Below, in pieces: positions 1 through 5,132 of a stretch of 5,132 nt of DNA; the stretch's first letter is position 1, and each line of letters begins with the position of its first letter. The position numbers and the translations under genes are program-made. The notes below the pieces were generated by a model. That model made no database searches and was not told the origin of the DNA. It saw only the letters and a program-made list of their open reading frames with translations. This DNA comes from Thermoleophilaceae bacterium (GTDB lineage Bacteria > Actinomycetota > Thermoleophilia > Solirubrobacterales > Thermoleophilaceae), in the NCBI GenBank assembly GCA_013811765.1, contig JACCUO010000235.1:1-5132 (forward strand), read 5' to 3'.

Positions 1-29
1 TCACCCGCGCGGAGGTAGTCTGTGGGCCG

Positions 30-392
30 ATGGCGCTCGCCGATGACTTCCAGCGGGCCGTTGACGCCCTGCCGCCCGACTGGACCCAGCTCGAGCTGGA
101 CCTGCGGATCCGCGACGGGGACCGCTACGTCGAAACTGCCACCCTCCTCACGCAGATAAACGCGATGCCCTACTCGCGGAGCGAGTGGCACTGGCGGTTG
201 CGCGTGGCGCACGGCTTTGGCCATGCGGCTGCTCCGGAGACGGTGCACGGCACGCTCGAGCTGCTGGACAACCAGGGAATAGAGGGCGAGATGGTGGCGC
301 GCGAGGCGCGCTCAGGGCGCGTGGAGGTCACACAGATGTGGGGCCGTCCCGAGTCCGTGCGCCAGGAGTTTCGCAACCGCCGCGCCCAGTAG
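30..392 (+). CDS. Conserved-looking hypothetical protein, 120 aa
   Basis: I do not recognise this family. The product is a small soluble protein with no signal peptide or membrane segment. It starts with a short amphipathic helix (about residues 4-14). Several stretches of alternating hydrophobic and polar residues then suggest beta strands: about 20-27, 32-44, 52-60 (with W53, H54 and W55) and 69-79. The C-terminus is basic (RNRRAQ). This pattern would fit a small sheet-rich alpha/beta domain, but no motif points to a function. ATG 30 is the only reasonable start in frame. A GGAGG at 11-15 lies 14 nt upstream, longer than usual spacing. Codon use looks like that of its neighbours. It is the first of five closely packed + strand genes and ends 19 nt before the receiver-like gene, so it is probably co-transcribed with the lipid genes downstream. 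That it is a real gene is likely; its role is unknown. Confidence 0.75.
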   Translation: MALADDFQRAVDALPPDWTQLELDLRIRDGDRYVETATLLTQINAMPYSRSEWHWRLRVAHGFGHAAAPETVHGTLELLDNQGIEGEMVAREARSGRVEVTQMWGRPESVRQEFRNRRAQ

Positions 393-411
393 GCGGCGTG
401 CTGGGTGTCCC

Positions 412-774
412 ATGGCACGGATCGCCCTCCTCTGTCCCGATCTGCTGTTCGGCTCGAAGGTGGAGGGCGGGCTGGCCGTGGCGGGGCACACCGTCAACCG
501 CTTCGAAACCGACGACCGGCTGCGCGTGGCGGTGCCGTTTCATGACCTGCTGATCGTGGACCTCACCGCTGAGGGGCTCGATGGGGCGGCGCTCGTGATG
601 TCGATGCGTGAGCGTGGTGAGCTCGAGGCGGTTCCAACGCTGGGTTTCTACTCCCACGTCGACCAGGAGACCCGCAAGCGCGCCGAGGAGGCGGGCTTCA
701 GCCGGGTGGTCCCGAGGTCCCGCATGGCGCGCGAGATGGCGGCGCTCGTGGACGGTCTTCTCCCCTCGGCCTGA
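412..774 (+). CDS. Single-domain receiver-like protein (degenerate CheY fold)
   Basis: The 120-residue product has the length and layout of a stand-alone response-regulator receiver domain and carries no output domain. Strand 1 is RIALLCPD (3-10). Strand 3 ends in LLIVDLT, with D50 at the phospho-acceptor position. Strand 4 is VPTLGFYSH (74-82). The AGFSRVVPRSR segment (94-104) matches the end of CheY, where the conserved Lys sits. Departures are clear: the usual acidic pair after strand 1 is reduced to Pro-Asp (9-10), the conserved Thr/Ser after strand 4 falls at Y80/S81, and the Lys is apparently replaced by Arg (about R102). It may therefore be a pseudo-receiver that signals by binding rather than by a standard phosphorelay. 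No histidine kinase is in the window. ATG 412 lacks a convincing Shine-Dalgarno sequence. The stop is only 5 nt from the next start, suggesting translational coupling with the AGPS gene. Confidence 0.75.
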   Translation: MARIALLCPDLLFGSKVEGGLAVAGHTVNRFETDDRLRVAVPFHDLLIVDLTAEGLDGAALVMSMRERGELEAVPTLGFYSHVDQETRKRAEEAGFSRVVPRSRMAREMAALVDGLLPSA

Positions 775-779
775 GAACG

Positions 780-2435
780 ATGGATGCCATGAAATGGTGG
801 GGCTGGGGGCGAGAGGACATCTCGTTCACCCACGAGGACAAGCCCGCGCTGGGACCCTTCGTGAAGCGGGAGCTCGGGGTCGACGTGACGAGCGTGGCAT
901 CCCGCCCGGTTGCCTTCGACCAGCTGAAGATCCCCGAGCCGTCGCTGGCGCCGGCCCTGCGGGGGGTGCTCGAGGAGGCCGTCGGGGGCGATCGCGTCTC
1001 GACCGAGCCGCTCGACCGCGTCCTTCACGCACGGGGCAAGAGCCTGCGTGACCTGGTCCGGCACCGCCGCGGGGACATCGGCCGGCTTCCCGACGTGGTG
1101 ATCCGGCCCGGGACAGAGGAAGAGATCGAGGCGATCCTCCGAGCCGCTCTCGACTCCGACGCCGTCGTGATCCCCTTCGGCGGCGGCACGAGCATCTCGG
1201 GCAGCCTCGAAGCCTCGGTGAGCGAGCGGCGCACGGTCATCTCGGTCGACCTCGGGCGGCTTGACCGGGTGCTGAGCGTGGACGCGACCTCGCGACTCGC
1301 CCGGGTGCAGGCGGGCGTCTTTGGCCCGAGCCTGGAGGAGCAGCTGAACGCCCAGGGCTGGACGCTCGGGCACTTTCCGGACAGCTTTGCCCACTCGACG
1401 CTCGGTGGCTGGATCGCCACCCGCTCGTCGGGAATGCAGTCAGACCGCTACGGCGACATCGCCGACCTGACGCGAGGGCTGCGCGTGGTCACGCCGGCCG
1501 GTCTCCTTCTCACACGACCCGTACCGAGCACCTCGACCGGCCCCAGCGTCCGGGAGATGGTGCTCGGCAGCGAAGGGCGCTTGGGCATCATCACCGAGGC
1601 CACGGTGCACGTGCGGCGGGTGCCCGCCTGCCGCACGATCCTGGGCTACCTCTTTCCGGGCTGGGCCGAGAGCCTCGCGGCCATGCGCGACATCGCGGCC
1701 GGTGAGGTCATGCCCTCGGTCACGCGGGTGTCCGACCCGAACGAGACGCGGTTCTCCTTCGCCACGCGCAAGGACCCGTCGATGCTCGATCGCGTGAAGT
1801 CCAAGGCGCTCGAGGCGTATCTGGGGCGTCGCGACTTCGACCGCGAGGCAATGTGCCTTGGCTTCATCGGCTACGAGGGCAGCGAGCGGCATGTCCGGGC
1901 CCAACGCAAGCTGGTCGGGCGCATCGTCCGCCGCCATGGGGGCCTGTGCATCGGAGCCGGCCCGGGAACGCTCTATGACCAGAAGAAGTTCGATACGCCC
2001 TACATCCGCGACTACCTGCTCGACTGCGGCGCCTTCGGTGACGTGTCGGAGACCGCAGCGCCGTGGAGTGCCCTTCCCACGCTCTATGGCAACGTCGTGG
2101 CCGCCGCACGAGGAGCCTTCGAAACGCTCGGCGTGAGGGGGTACCTCATGTGCCACCTCTCGCACTCCTACCACGCCGGCGCCTGCCTGTACTTCACGTT
2201 CACGTTCGAGCCCTCCGGCCGTGGCGACAGCCTGGAGGAATACGACACCATCAAGTCGGCGATCCAGCAGACCTTCGTGGACTCGGGCGCCACGCTCTCC
2301 CATCACCACGGCGTCGGCACGGAGCACGCGAGCTGGCTGGAGCAGGACATCTCGCCGCCCGGCGTTGTGCTGGTGCGCTCGCTTTTCGACGGCCTGGACC
2401 CCGGTGCGAACCTAAATCCCGGAAAGATCGTCTGA
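780..2435 (+). CDS. Alkyldihydroxyacetonephosphate synthase (AGPS), FAD-dependent
   Basis: AGPS is the ether-bond-forming flavoenzyme: it exchanges the acyl chain of 1-acyl-DHAP for a fatty alcohol, giving 1-alkyl-DHAP and a fatty acid. The N-terminal KWWGWG (5-10) is typical of the family. An FAD-binding (PCMH/vanillyl-alcohol oxidase type) domain follows, with PFGGGTSISG (132-141), GHFPDSFAHSTLGGW (197-211) and GSEGRLGIITEAT (263-275). The C-terminal cap has YIRD (408-411), GACLYF (467-472) and SHHHGVG (507-513). Aligned by eye with recalled human AGPS, key residues are kept: H198 (H300), T207 (T309), R316 (R419), R410 (R515), Y471 (Y578) and H508-H510 (H615-H617). The Tyr-to-His spacing is 37 in both. 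These features favour AGPS over glycolate or D-lactate dehydrogenases of the same superfamily. It lacks the eukaryotic peroxisomal leader (human about 658 aa). Numbering uses ATG 780; ATG 789 (MKWWGWG) may be the true start, because a weak GAGAA lies 11 nt before it. It probably acts at the cytoplasmic membrane face. Confidence 0.9.
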   Translation: MDAMKWWGWGREDISFTHEDKPALGPFVKRELGVDVTSVASRPVAFDQLKIPEPSLAPALRGVLEEAVGGDRVSTEPLDRVLHARGKSLRDLVRHRRGDIGRLPDVVIRPGTEEEIEAILRAALDSDAVVIPFGGGTSISGSLEASVSERRTVISVDLGRLDRVLSVDATSRLARVQAGVFGPSLEEQLNAQGWTLGHFPDSFAHSTLGGWIATRSSGMQSDRYGDIADLTRGLRVVTPAGLLLTRPVPSTSTGPSVREMVLGSEGRLGIITEATVHVRRVPACRTILGYLFPGWAESLAAMRDIAAGEVMPSVTRVSDPNETRFSFATRKDPSMLDRVKSKALEAYLGRRDFDREAMCLGFIGYEGSERHVRAQRKLVGRIVRRHGGLCIGAGPGTLYDQKKFDTPYIRDYLLDCGAFGDVSETAAPWSALPTLYGNVVAAARGAFETLGVRGYLMCHLSHSYHAGACLYFTFTFEPSGRGDSLEEYDTIKSAIQQTFVDSGATLSHHHGVGTEHASWLEQDISPPGVVLVRSLFDGLDPGANLNPGKIV

Positions 2436-2488
2436 GGTCCGCTCCCCGACCTGAGAAACCGTCCCGGGCGGTGGGAGTACTTCCCAGC

Positions 2489-3253
2489 ATGGGGGGACGA
2501 AACCGCGCGAGGCTCGACGTGCCGTGGGCGCGGTGGGGCCTGGCGCGCGCCCTGCGCGAGGTGATCCTGATCGGTTTTCTCGGCCCGGCGATGGACGCCT
2601 ACACCCGCCGGCGGGTCTTGGGGAGAAAGCGGCTCGAGGATCTCGAAGCCCCCGTCGTCTTCGTCGCCAACCACTCCAGCCACATGGATACGCCGGCGAT
2701 CATGCGGGCGATGCCCGGCCGGTGGCGCCGGCGCACGGCGGTTGCCGCCGCGGCCGACTACTTCTACCGCAAGCGCGTGGTCGCCCGTGCGGTGTCGCTG
2801 GTGTTCAACACCGTGCCGATGCAGCGCAACGGCGGTGGTCTCGAACCGAGCTCTGCCGCGCACCTGGGCGACCTGATAGACGAGCGGTGGAGCCTGCTGG
2901 TCTTTGCCGAGGGAACGCGCTCGCGCGACGGCAGCGTTGGCAGATTGCGCTCGGGCGCGGCGGTGCTCGCCGCCGAGCACGGCCTCGGCATCGTGCCGAT
3001 CTTCGTGTCGGGCACGCGCCAGGCGATGCCTCCCGGTCGGAGGTGGATGGGTCGCGCACCGGGGCGTGGCCGCTCGCGCAGGCATCCGGTCGAGATCCGC
3101 TTCGGCGCCGCGATTCACCCCCGTCCGGGAGAGCACCGGACCGAGGTGATGGAGCGGGTGCGGCTGTTCTTCGCGGAGTCGGGCGCCAGCACCACGCCGA
3201 GCGACGGAATCGCCGCCGGCGAGGATCGCGCCGCCGCCGGTCAGCCGGCGTAG
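2489..3253 (+). CDS. PlsC-family lysophospholipid/glycerophosphate acyltransferase (LPLAT)
   Basis: This 254-aa protein carries the acyltransferase signature in order: motif I NHSSHMD (61-67) with catalytic H62 and D67; motif II around VPMQR (109-113); motif III FAEGTRSR (139-146), which binds the glycerophosphate; and motif IV IVP (168-170). It would move an acyl chain from acyl-CoA or acyl-ACP to a glycerophosphate-type acceptor at the inner membrane face. The N-terminus is amphipathic and basic, with a hydrophobic patch at about 24-36. A basic segment (182-199, many Arg) could hold the protein to anionic lipid. ATG 2489 was chosen because it leaves the usual N-terminal length and has GGGAG 11 nt upstream. 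The frame is open far into the AGPS gene, but that part is AGPS coding shadow; GTG 2471 is a minor alternative. It follows AGPS by 53 nt and overlaps the SDR start by 1 nt. Family is sure; whether the acceptor is acyl-glycerol-3-phosphate, DHAP or alkyl-glycerol-3-phosphate cannot be read from sequence. Confidence 0.88.
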   Translation: MGGRNRARLDVPWARWGLARALREVILIGFLGPAMDAYTRRRVLGRKRLEDLEAPVVFVANHSSHMDTPAIMRAMPGRWRRRTAVAAAADYFYRKRVVARAVSLVFNTVPMQRNGGGLEPSSAAHLGDLIDERWSLLVFAEGTRSRDGSVGRLRSGAAVLAAEHGLGIVPIFVSGTRQAMPPGRRWMGRAPGRGRSRRHPVEIRFGAAIHPRPGEHRTEVMERVRLFFAESGASTTPSDGIAAGEDRAAAGQPA

Positions 3254-4269
3254 TGGCGCGCGTCTTTCTCACCGGTGGCAGCGGCTTCATCGGTGGCGCG
3301 CTCGCAACGCGGCTGCTCGAGCGCGGCGACGAGGTGGTCGCGCTCGCCCGCTCCGAAACGGCTGCCCGCACGCTCGCGGGACGGGGCGCCGAGGTGGCTC
3401 GCGGTCACGTACTCGATCAGGACGCGCTCGCCTCGGGGATGGCCGGCTGCGAGCTCGCCTACCACGTCGCCGGCATCAACACGCACTGTCCGCCGGACCC
3501 GAACATGCTCCTCAGCGTGAACGTGCGCGGCGCGGAGACGGCGGTGAGGGCCGCCGCCCACGCCGGTGTCGAGCGGGTGATCTTCACGTCCTCGGCGGCG
3601 GCCGTGGGAGAGGCCGCGGGCACGGTCGGCCACGAGGGCTCACCGCACCGGGGGTCATACCTCTCGGTCTATGACCGGTCAAAGCACGAGGGCGAGCAGG
3701 CCGCCTTCGCCGCCGGAAGGCGCGCCGGGGTGGAGGTCGTCGCGGTCAACCCCTCCTCGGTACAGGGTCCTGGCCGCTCGGACGGCAACGGCAAGATCGT
3801 GATCGACTACCTGAACGGGCGGCTGCGCACCTTCGTGGACACGCACATCAGCCTCGTGGACATCGAGGACTGCACCTCCGGTCACCTGCTGGCCGCCGAG
3901 CGAGGCCGCCCGGGGGAGCGCTACGTGCTCAACGGCGCCACGATCACCTCGGACGAGGCGCTCGAGATCATCTCCGCCCTGTCCGGGGTCCGGGAGCGCG
4001 TTCGGATGGTCCCGCCGGCACTCGCGCGGACCATCGCCGCGATCGGGGAGGGTGCCTACCGCGTCAGGCGCCGCACACCGACGCTGTGCCGGGCGCGGGT
4101 CCGCACGCTCCTGCACGGGCACCGGTATGACGGTTCACGCGCCACCCGGGAACTGGGCCTCGCGTACACCCCGGTCCCCAACACCTTTCGCCGGATGATC
4201 GAGTGGGCGGTGGCGGAGGGGCTGGTCACGCGCCCGATTCCGGGCCCGGAACGGGGGTCGCTCCCGTGA
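3253..4269 (+). CDS. Extended SDR, HpnA-like NAD(P)-dependent epimerase/dehydratase/reductase
   Basis: The 338-aa product is a complete extended short-chain dehydrogenase. It opens with the Rossmann motif TGGSGFIG (7-14). R33 after strand 2 (VVALARS) favours NADP(H). The catalytic pair is Y140/K144 (YDRSK), with S113 or S114 (FTSS) as the third residue. NPSSVQGPG (166-174), KIVIDYLNGR (181-190), FVDT (194-197) and GHLLAAERGRPGERY (210-224) strongly recall HpnA, the hopanoid-associated sugar epimerase, and related dihydroflavonol-reductase-like proteins. The biochemical reaction of HpnA-type enzymes is poorly defined, so substrate is open: nucleotide sugar, sterol or hopanoid head group, or a keto-lipid. 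The start is GTG 3253, whose first base is the last base of the upstream TAG. No Shine-Dalgarno sequence precedes it, so translation probably depends on reinitiation after the acyltransferase gene. The frame extends upstream to 2524, but the Rossmann fold begins right at this GTG. It is the last gene before a hairpin-rich gap. Confidence 0.85.
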   Translation: MARVFLTGGSGFIGGALATRLLERGDEVVALARSETAARTLAGRGAEVARGHVLDQDALASGMAGCELAYHVAGINTHCPPDPNMLLSVNVRGAETAVRAAAHAGVERVIFTSSAAAVGEAAGTVGHEGSPHRGSYLSVYDRSKHEGEQAAFAAGRRAGVEVVAVNPSSVQGPGRSDGNGKIVIDYLNGRLRTFVDTHISLVDIEDCTSGHLLAAERGRPGERYVLNGATITSDEALEIISALSGVRERVRMVPPALARTIAAIGEGAYRVRRRTPTLCRARVRTLLHGHRYDGSRATRELGLAYTPVPNTFRRMIEWAVAEGLVTRPIPGPERGSLP

Positions 4270-4273
4270 GACT

Positions 4274-4295
4274 CGGGCTTGGGATCCCAGGCCCG
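4274..4295 (+). terminator. Strong hairpin at the operon end, probable terminator
   Basis: CGGGCTTGG (4274-4282) pairs with CCAGGCCCG (4287-4295): nine pairs including one G-U, around a GATC loop. It begins 5 nt after the SDR stop codon. No run of T follows, so it is not a textbook intrinsic terminator. In high-GC Actinobacteria, hairpins without a U tract often sit at transcript ends, where they may stop transcription or protect the 3' end. Structure is seen; function is inferred. Confidence 0.5.
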
Positions 4296-4297
4296 GA

Positions 4298-4323
4298 TCG
4301 AGCCCTGCGCCCCTGAGGCTCGA
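4298..4323 (+). repeat. Second inverted repeat after the operon
   Basis: TCGAGCC (4298-4304) and GGCTCGA (4317-4323) are perfect 7-bp inverted arms around a 12-nt spacer. It lies directly after the first hairpin, so the transcript end would carry two tandem stem-loops. It could help termination or 3' end stability. The arms are short and GC-rich, so chance cannot be excluded. Confidence 0.4.
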
Positions 4324-4459
4324 GGCACGCCGGCGCCTTCGACGCCTTCTGCATCCCCTGTGTGCGTAACGCGTCGAGCGGTCTACGGAAACAGCCTAGG
4401 TGGCCCCGTCTCTGGGCGTTCGTCGCTGCCGGATTCCCAAAGCCGACCGAGCCCGGCAA

Positions 4460-4465
4460 TACACT
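4460..4465 (+). promoter_or_regulatory. Candidate -10 element (TACACT) of the aquaporin gene
   Basis: TACACT fits the TANNNT pattern of housekeeping sigma -10 boxes and stands out in an otherwise GC-rich stretch. It would put the transcript start near 4472 and give a leader of about 27 nt. No good -35 is present at 16-18 nt; TTCCCA at 4434-4439 is 20 nt away and weak. Actinobacterial promoters often lack a clear -35 element. Confidence 0.35.
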
Positions 4466-4486
4466 GCCCGCCGCGAACCCGATCTC

Positions 4487-4491
4487 GGAGG
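4487..4491 (+). promoter_or_regulatory. Ribosome binding site of the aquaporin gene
   Basis: GGAGG ends 7 nt before ATG 4499. This is the best Shine-Dalgarno sequence and spacing in the window. It fixes the aquaporin start and contrasts with the weak or absent sites of most of the operon genes, suggesting independent and efficient translation initiation. Confidence 0.75.
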
Positions 4492-4498
4492 TTTCGGA

Positions 4499-5132
4499 AT
4501 GGAAGCACGAGGATCAGCCGTGGAACAAAGTGACGCGCCTCTGGAACGAGGCCCGGCGGCCTACGTGGCGGAGTTCGTCGGCACCTTCGCGCTGGTCTTC
4601 TTCATCACCGCGGCCGTCTCCCTGTACGTGTCGCCGACGCCGCAGGGTGGCGCACCCCCGTTCATCGACTTCTCGGTCATCGGGTTCGTGCACGTGTTCG
4701 CGCTGTTCATGCTGATCCAGACGCTGGCGATCGTCTCGGGGGCCCACTTCAATCCCGCTGTCACCGTGGCCCTGACGGCGCTGCGGCAGATCCGCCCGGT
4801 GGACGCCGTGATCTACGTGGTCTCCCAGCTTGCCGGCGGCGTTGCCGGCGCGCTCGTCACGAAGGGGCTCATGAACGAGTTCAAGAACGCCGACGCCGTG
4901 AACTACGGGGCGCCCGTCGTGTCCGACAAGATCGGCGAGCAAGTGGGGCTCGGCATGCTCGCCGAGGGGCTTGGCACCTTTTTCCTGGTGTGGGCGATCG
5001 TCGGAGTCGCGGTCAACCCGCGCGCGGCAAAGGAGTGGGCGGCTCTCACGATCGGGGCGACGCTGGGGCTCGCGGTGATGGCGATCGCGCCGCTCACCGG
5101 CGGAGCCTTCAACCCCGCGCGGTCCTTCGGGC
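4499..5132 (+). CDS. MIP-family aquaporin, 3' end cut by the window
   Basis: The visible 211 residues cover most of a major intrinsic protein, a passive membrane channel for water or small neutral solutes. A short polar N-terminus (1-20) is followed by helices at about 21-43, 57-79, 100-124, 148-172 and 180-199. Two half-helices carry the pore motifs SGAHFNPAVT (80-89, NPA at 85-87) and TGGAFNPARSFG (200-211, NPA at 205-207). The two halves show the internal duplication of the family: AEFVGTF (24-30) and AEGLGTF (155-161). By spacing from the NPA motifs, the selectivity-filter positions are H65, V193, G202 and R208. That differs from AqpZ (F/H/T/R) and GlpF (W/G/F/R) and is close to plant TIP2 channels (H/I/G/R). 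The start is set by an excellent ribosome binding site. Helix 6 and the stop lie beyond the window. It seems to be its own transcription unit; no link to the lipid operon is evident. Confidence 0.93.
   Translation, partial: MEARGSAVEQSDAPLERGPAAYVAEFVGTFALVFFITAAVSLYVSPTPQGGAPPFIDFSVIGFVHVFALFMLIQTLAIVSGAHFNPAVTVALTALRQIRPVDAVIYVVSQLAGGVAGALVTKGLMNEFKNADAVNYGAPVVSDKIGEQVGLGMLAEGLGTFFLVWAIVGVAVNPRAAKEWAALTIGATLGLAVMAIAPLTGGAFNPARSFG

Larger units (their letters stand above)
4270..4498. other. Non-coding gap between the lipid operon and the aquaporin gene
   Basis: This 229-nt stretch has no convincing gene. Its first 55 nt hold the two hairpins that probably close the upstream operon. The middle part (about 4324-4440) shows only a short near-repeat, CGCCTTC at 4334-4340 and 4343-4349. 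The last 60 nt contain a candidate -10 element and the ribosome binding site of the aquaporin gene. I see no tRNA, riboswitch or small-protein signal. Confidence 0.6.

Noticed and set aside
1..18. Possible tail of an upstream gene ending in TAG at 16-18
   Set aside because: Frame 1 reads five residues and a stop, but so few codons cannot be told from chance.
648..1394. Open frame on the - strand (248 codons) spanning the end of the receiver-like gene and the start of AGPS
   Set aside because: It overlaps two convincing + strand genes and shows no family features.
1440..2327. Long open frame on the - strand (295 codons) opposite the AGPS gene
   Set aside because: It is the antisense shadow of a well-supported gene; high-GC coding DNA commonly leaves the opposite strand open. 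The translation has no recognisable domain.
2435..2452. AGGTC/GACCT hairpin just after the AGPS coding region
   Set aside because: Only five pairs with an 8-nt loop and no T run; too weak for a terminator inside an apparent operon.
770..2457. Repeated CCTGAGAA at 770-777 and 2450-2457, each after or near a gene end
   Set aside because: Only 8 bp match, the distance to the following start differs (2 or 11 nt versus 31 nt) and no symmetry is present; probably chance.
2063..2488. Upstream extension of the acyltransferase frame into the AGPS gene
   Set aside because: This part is Arg/Pro-rich out-of-frame AGPS sequence; the acyltransferase family begins near residue 1 of the ATG 2489 product.
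2303..3136. Long open frame on the - strand (277 codons) opposite the acyltransferase gene
   Set aside because: Antisense shadow spanning two real genes and their gap, with low-complexity Arg/Ala/Pro-rich translation and no motifs.
2524..3252. Upstream extension of the SDR frame through the acyltransferase gene
   Set aside because: It is out-of-frame acyltransferase sequence; the Rossmann strand begins directly at GTG 3253, so this is not a fusion protein.
4279..4533. Open frames of about 80-115 codons in the gap before the aquaporin gene and over its start
   Set aside because: They have no ribosome binding site, run into the aquaporin gene in the wrong frame and have low-complexity translations.

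Overview
The window is high-GC bacterial DNA (roughly two thirds or more G+C by eye). It is densely coding on the + strand, with very short intergenic gaps, one GTG start and mostly weak Shine-Dalgarno sequences. The style of the proteins, especially the acyltransferase and the small receiver-like protein, resembles deep-branching Actinobacteria of the Thermoleophilia type (Solirubrobacterales or Gaiellales). That placement is an inference from recalled family resemblance, not a database result.

Positions 30-4269 hold five same-strand genes that look like one operon. In order they are: a 120-aa protein of unknown function (30-392); a 120-aa single-domain receiver-like protein lacking several phosphorelay residues (412-774); a 551-aa FAD enzyme matching alkyldihydroxyacetonephosphate synthase, AGPS (780-2435); a 254-aa PlsC/LPLAT acyltransferase (2489-3253); and a 338-aa extended SDR of the HpnA (hopanoid-associated sugar epimerase) type (3253-4269). 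The gaps are 19, 5 and 53 nt, and the last two genes overlap by 1 nt (TAGTG). A strong GC-rich hairpin begins 5 nt after the last stop codon, followed by a second hairpin, and probably marks the operon end.

After a 229-nt non-coding gap with a possible -10 element and a very good ribosome binding site, a separate gene starts at 4499 and runs off the window end. It encodes an MIP-family aquaporin with two NPA motifs. Aligned by eye to plant tonoplast channels, its pore-filter positions resemble TIP2-type (water/ammonia) channels.

The most interesting reading is that AGPS, the acyltransferase and the reductase-like SDR together form a bacterial ether-lipid module. AGPS would swap the acyl chain of acyl-DHAP for an alkyl chain, the PlsC protein would either make acyl-DHAP or add the second acyl chain, and the SDR might reduce a keto intermediate or modify a head group. 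AGPS identity is well supported by motifs. The roles of the partners and the involvement of the two small proteins are inference. No mobile elements, CRISPR arrays, tRNAs or rRNAs were seen.
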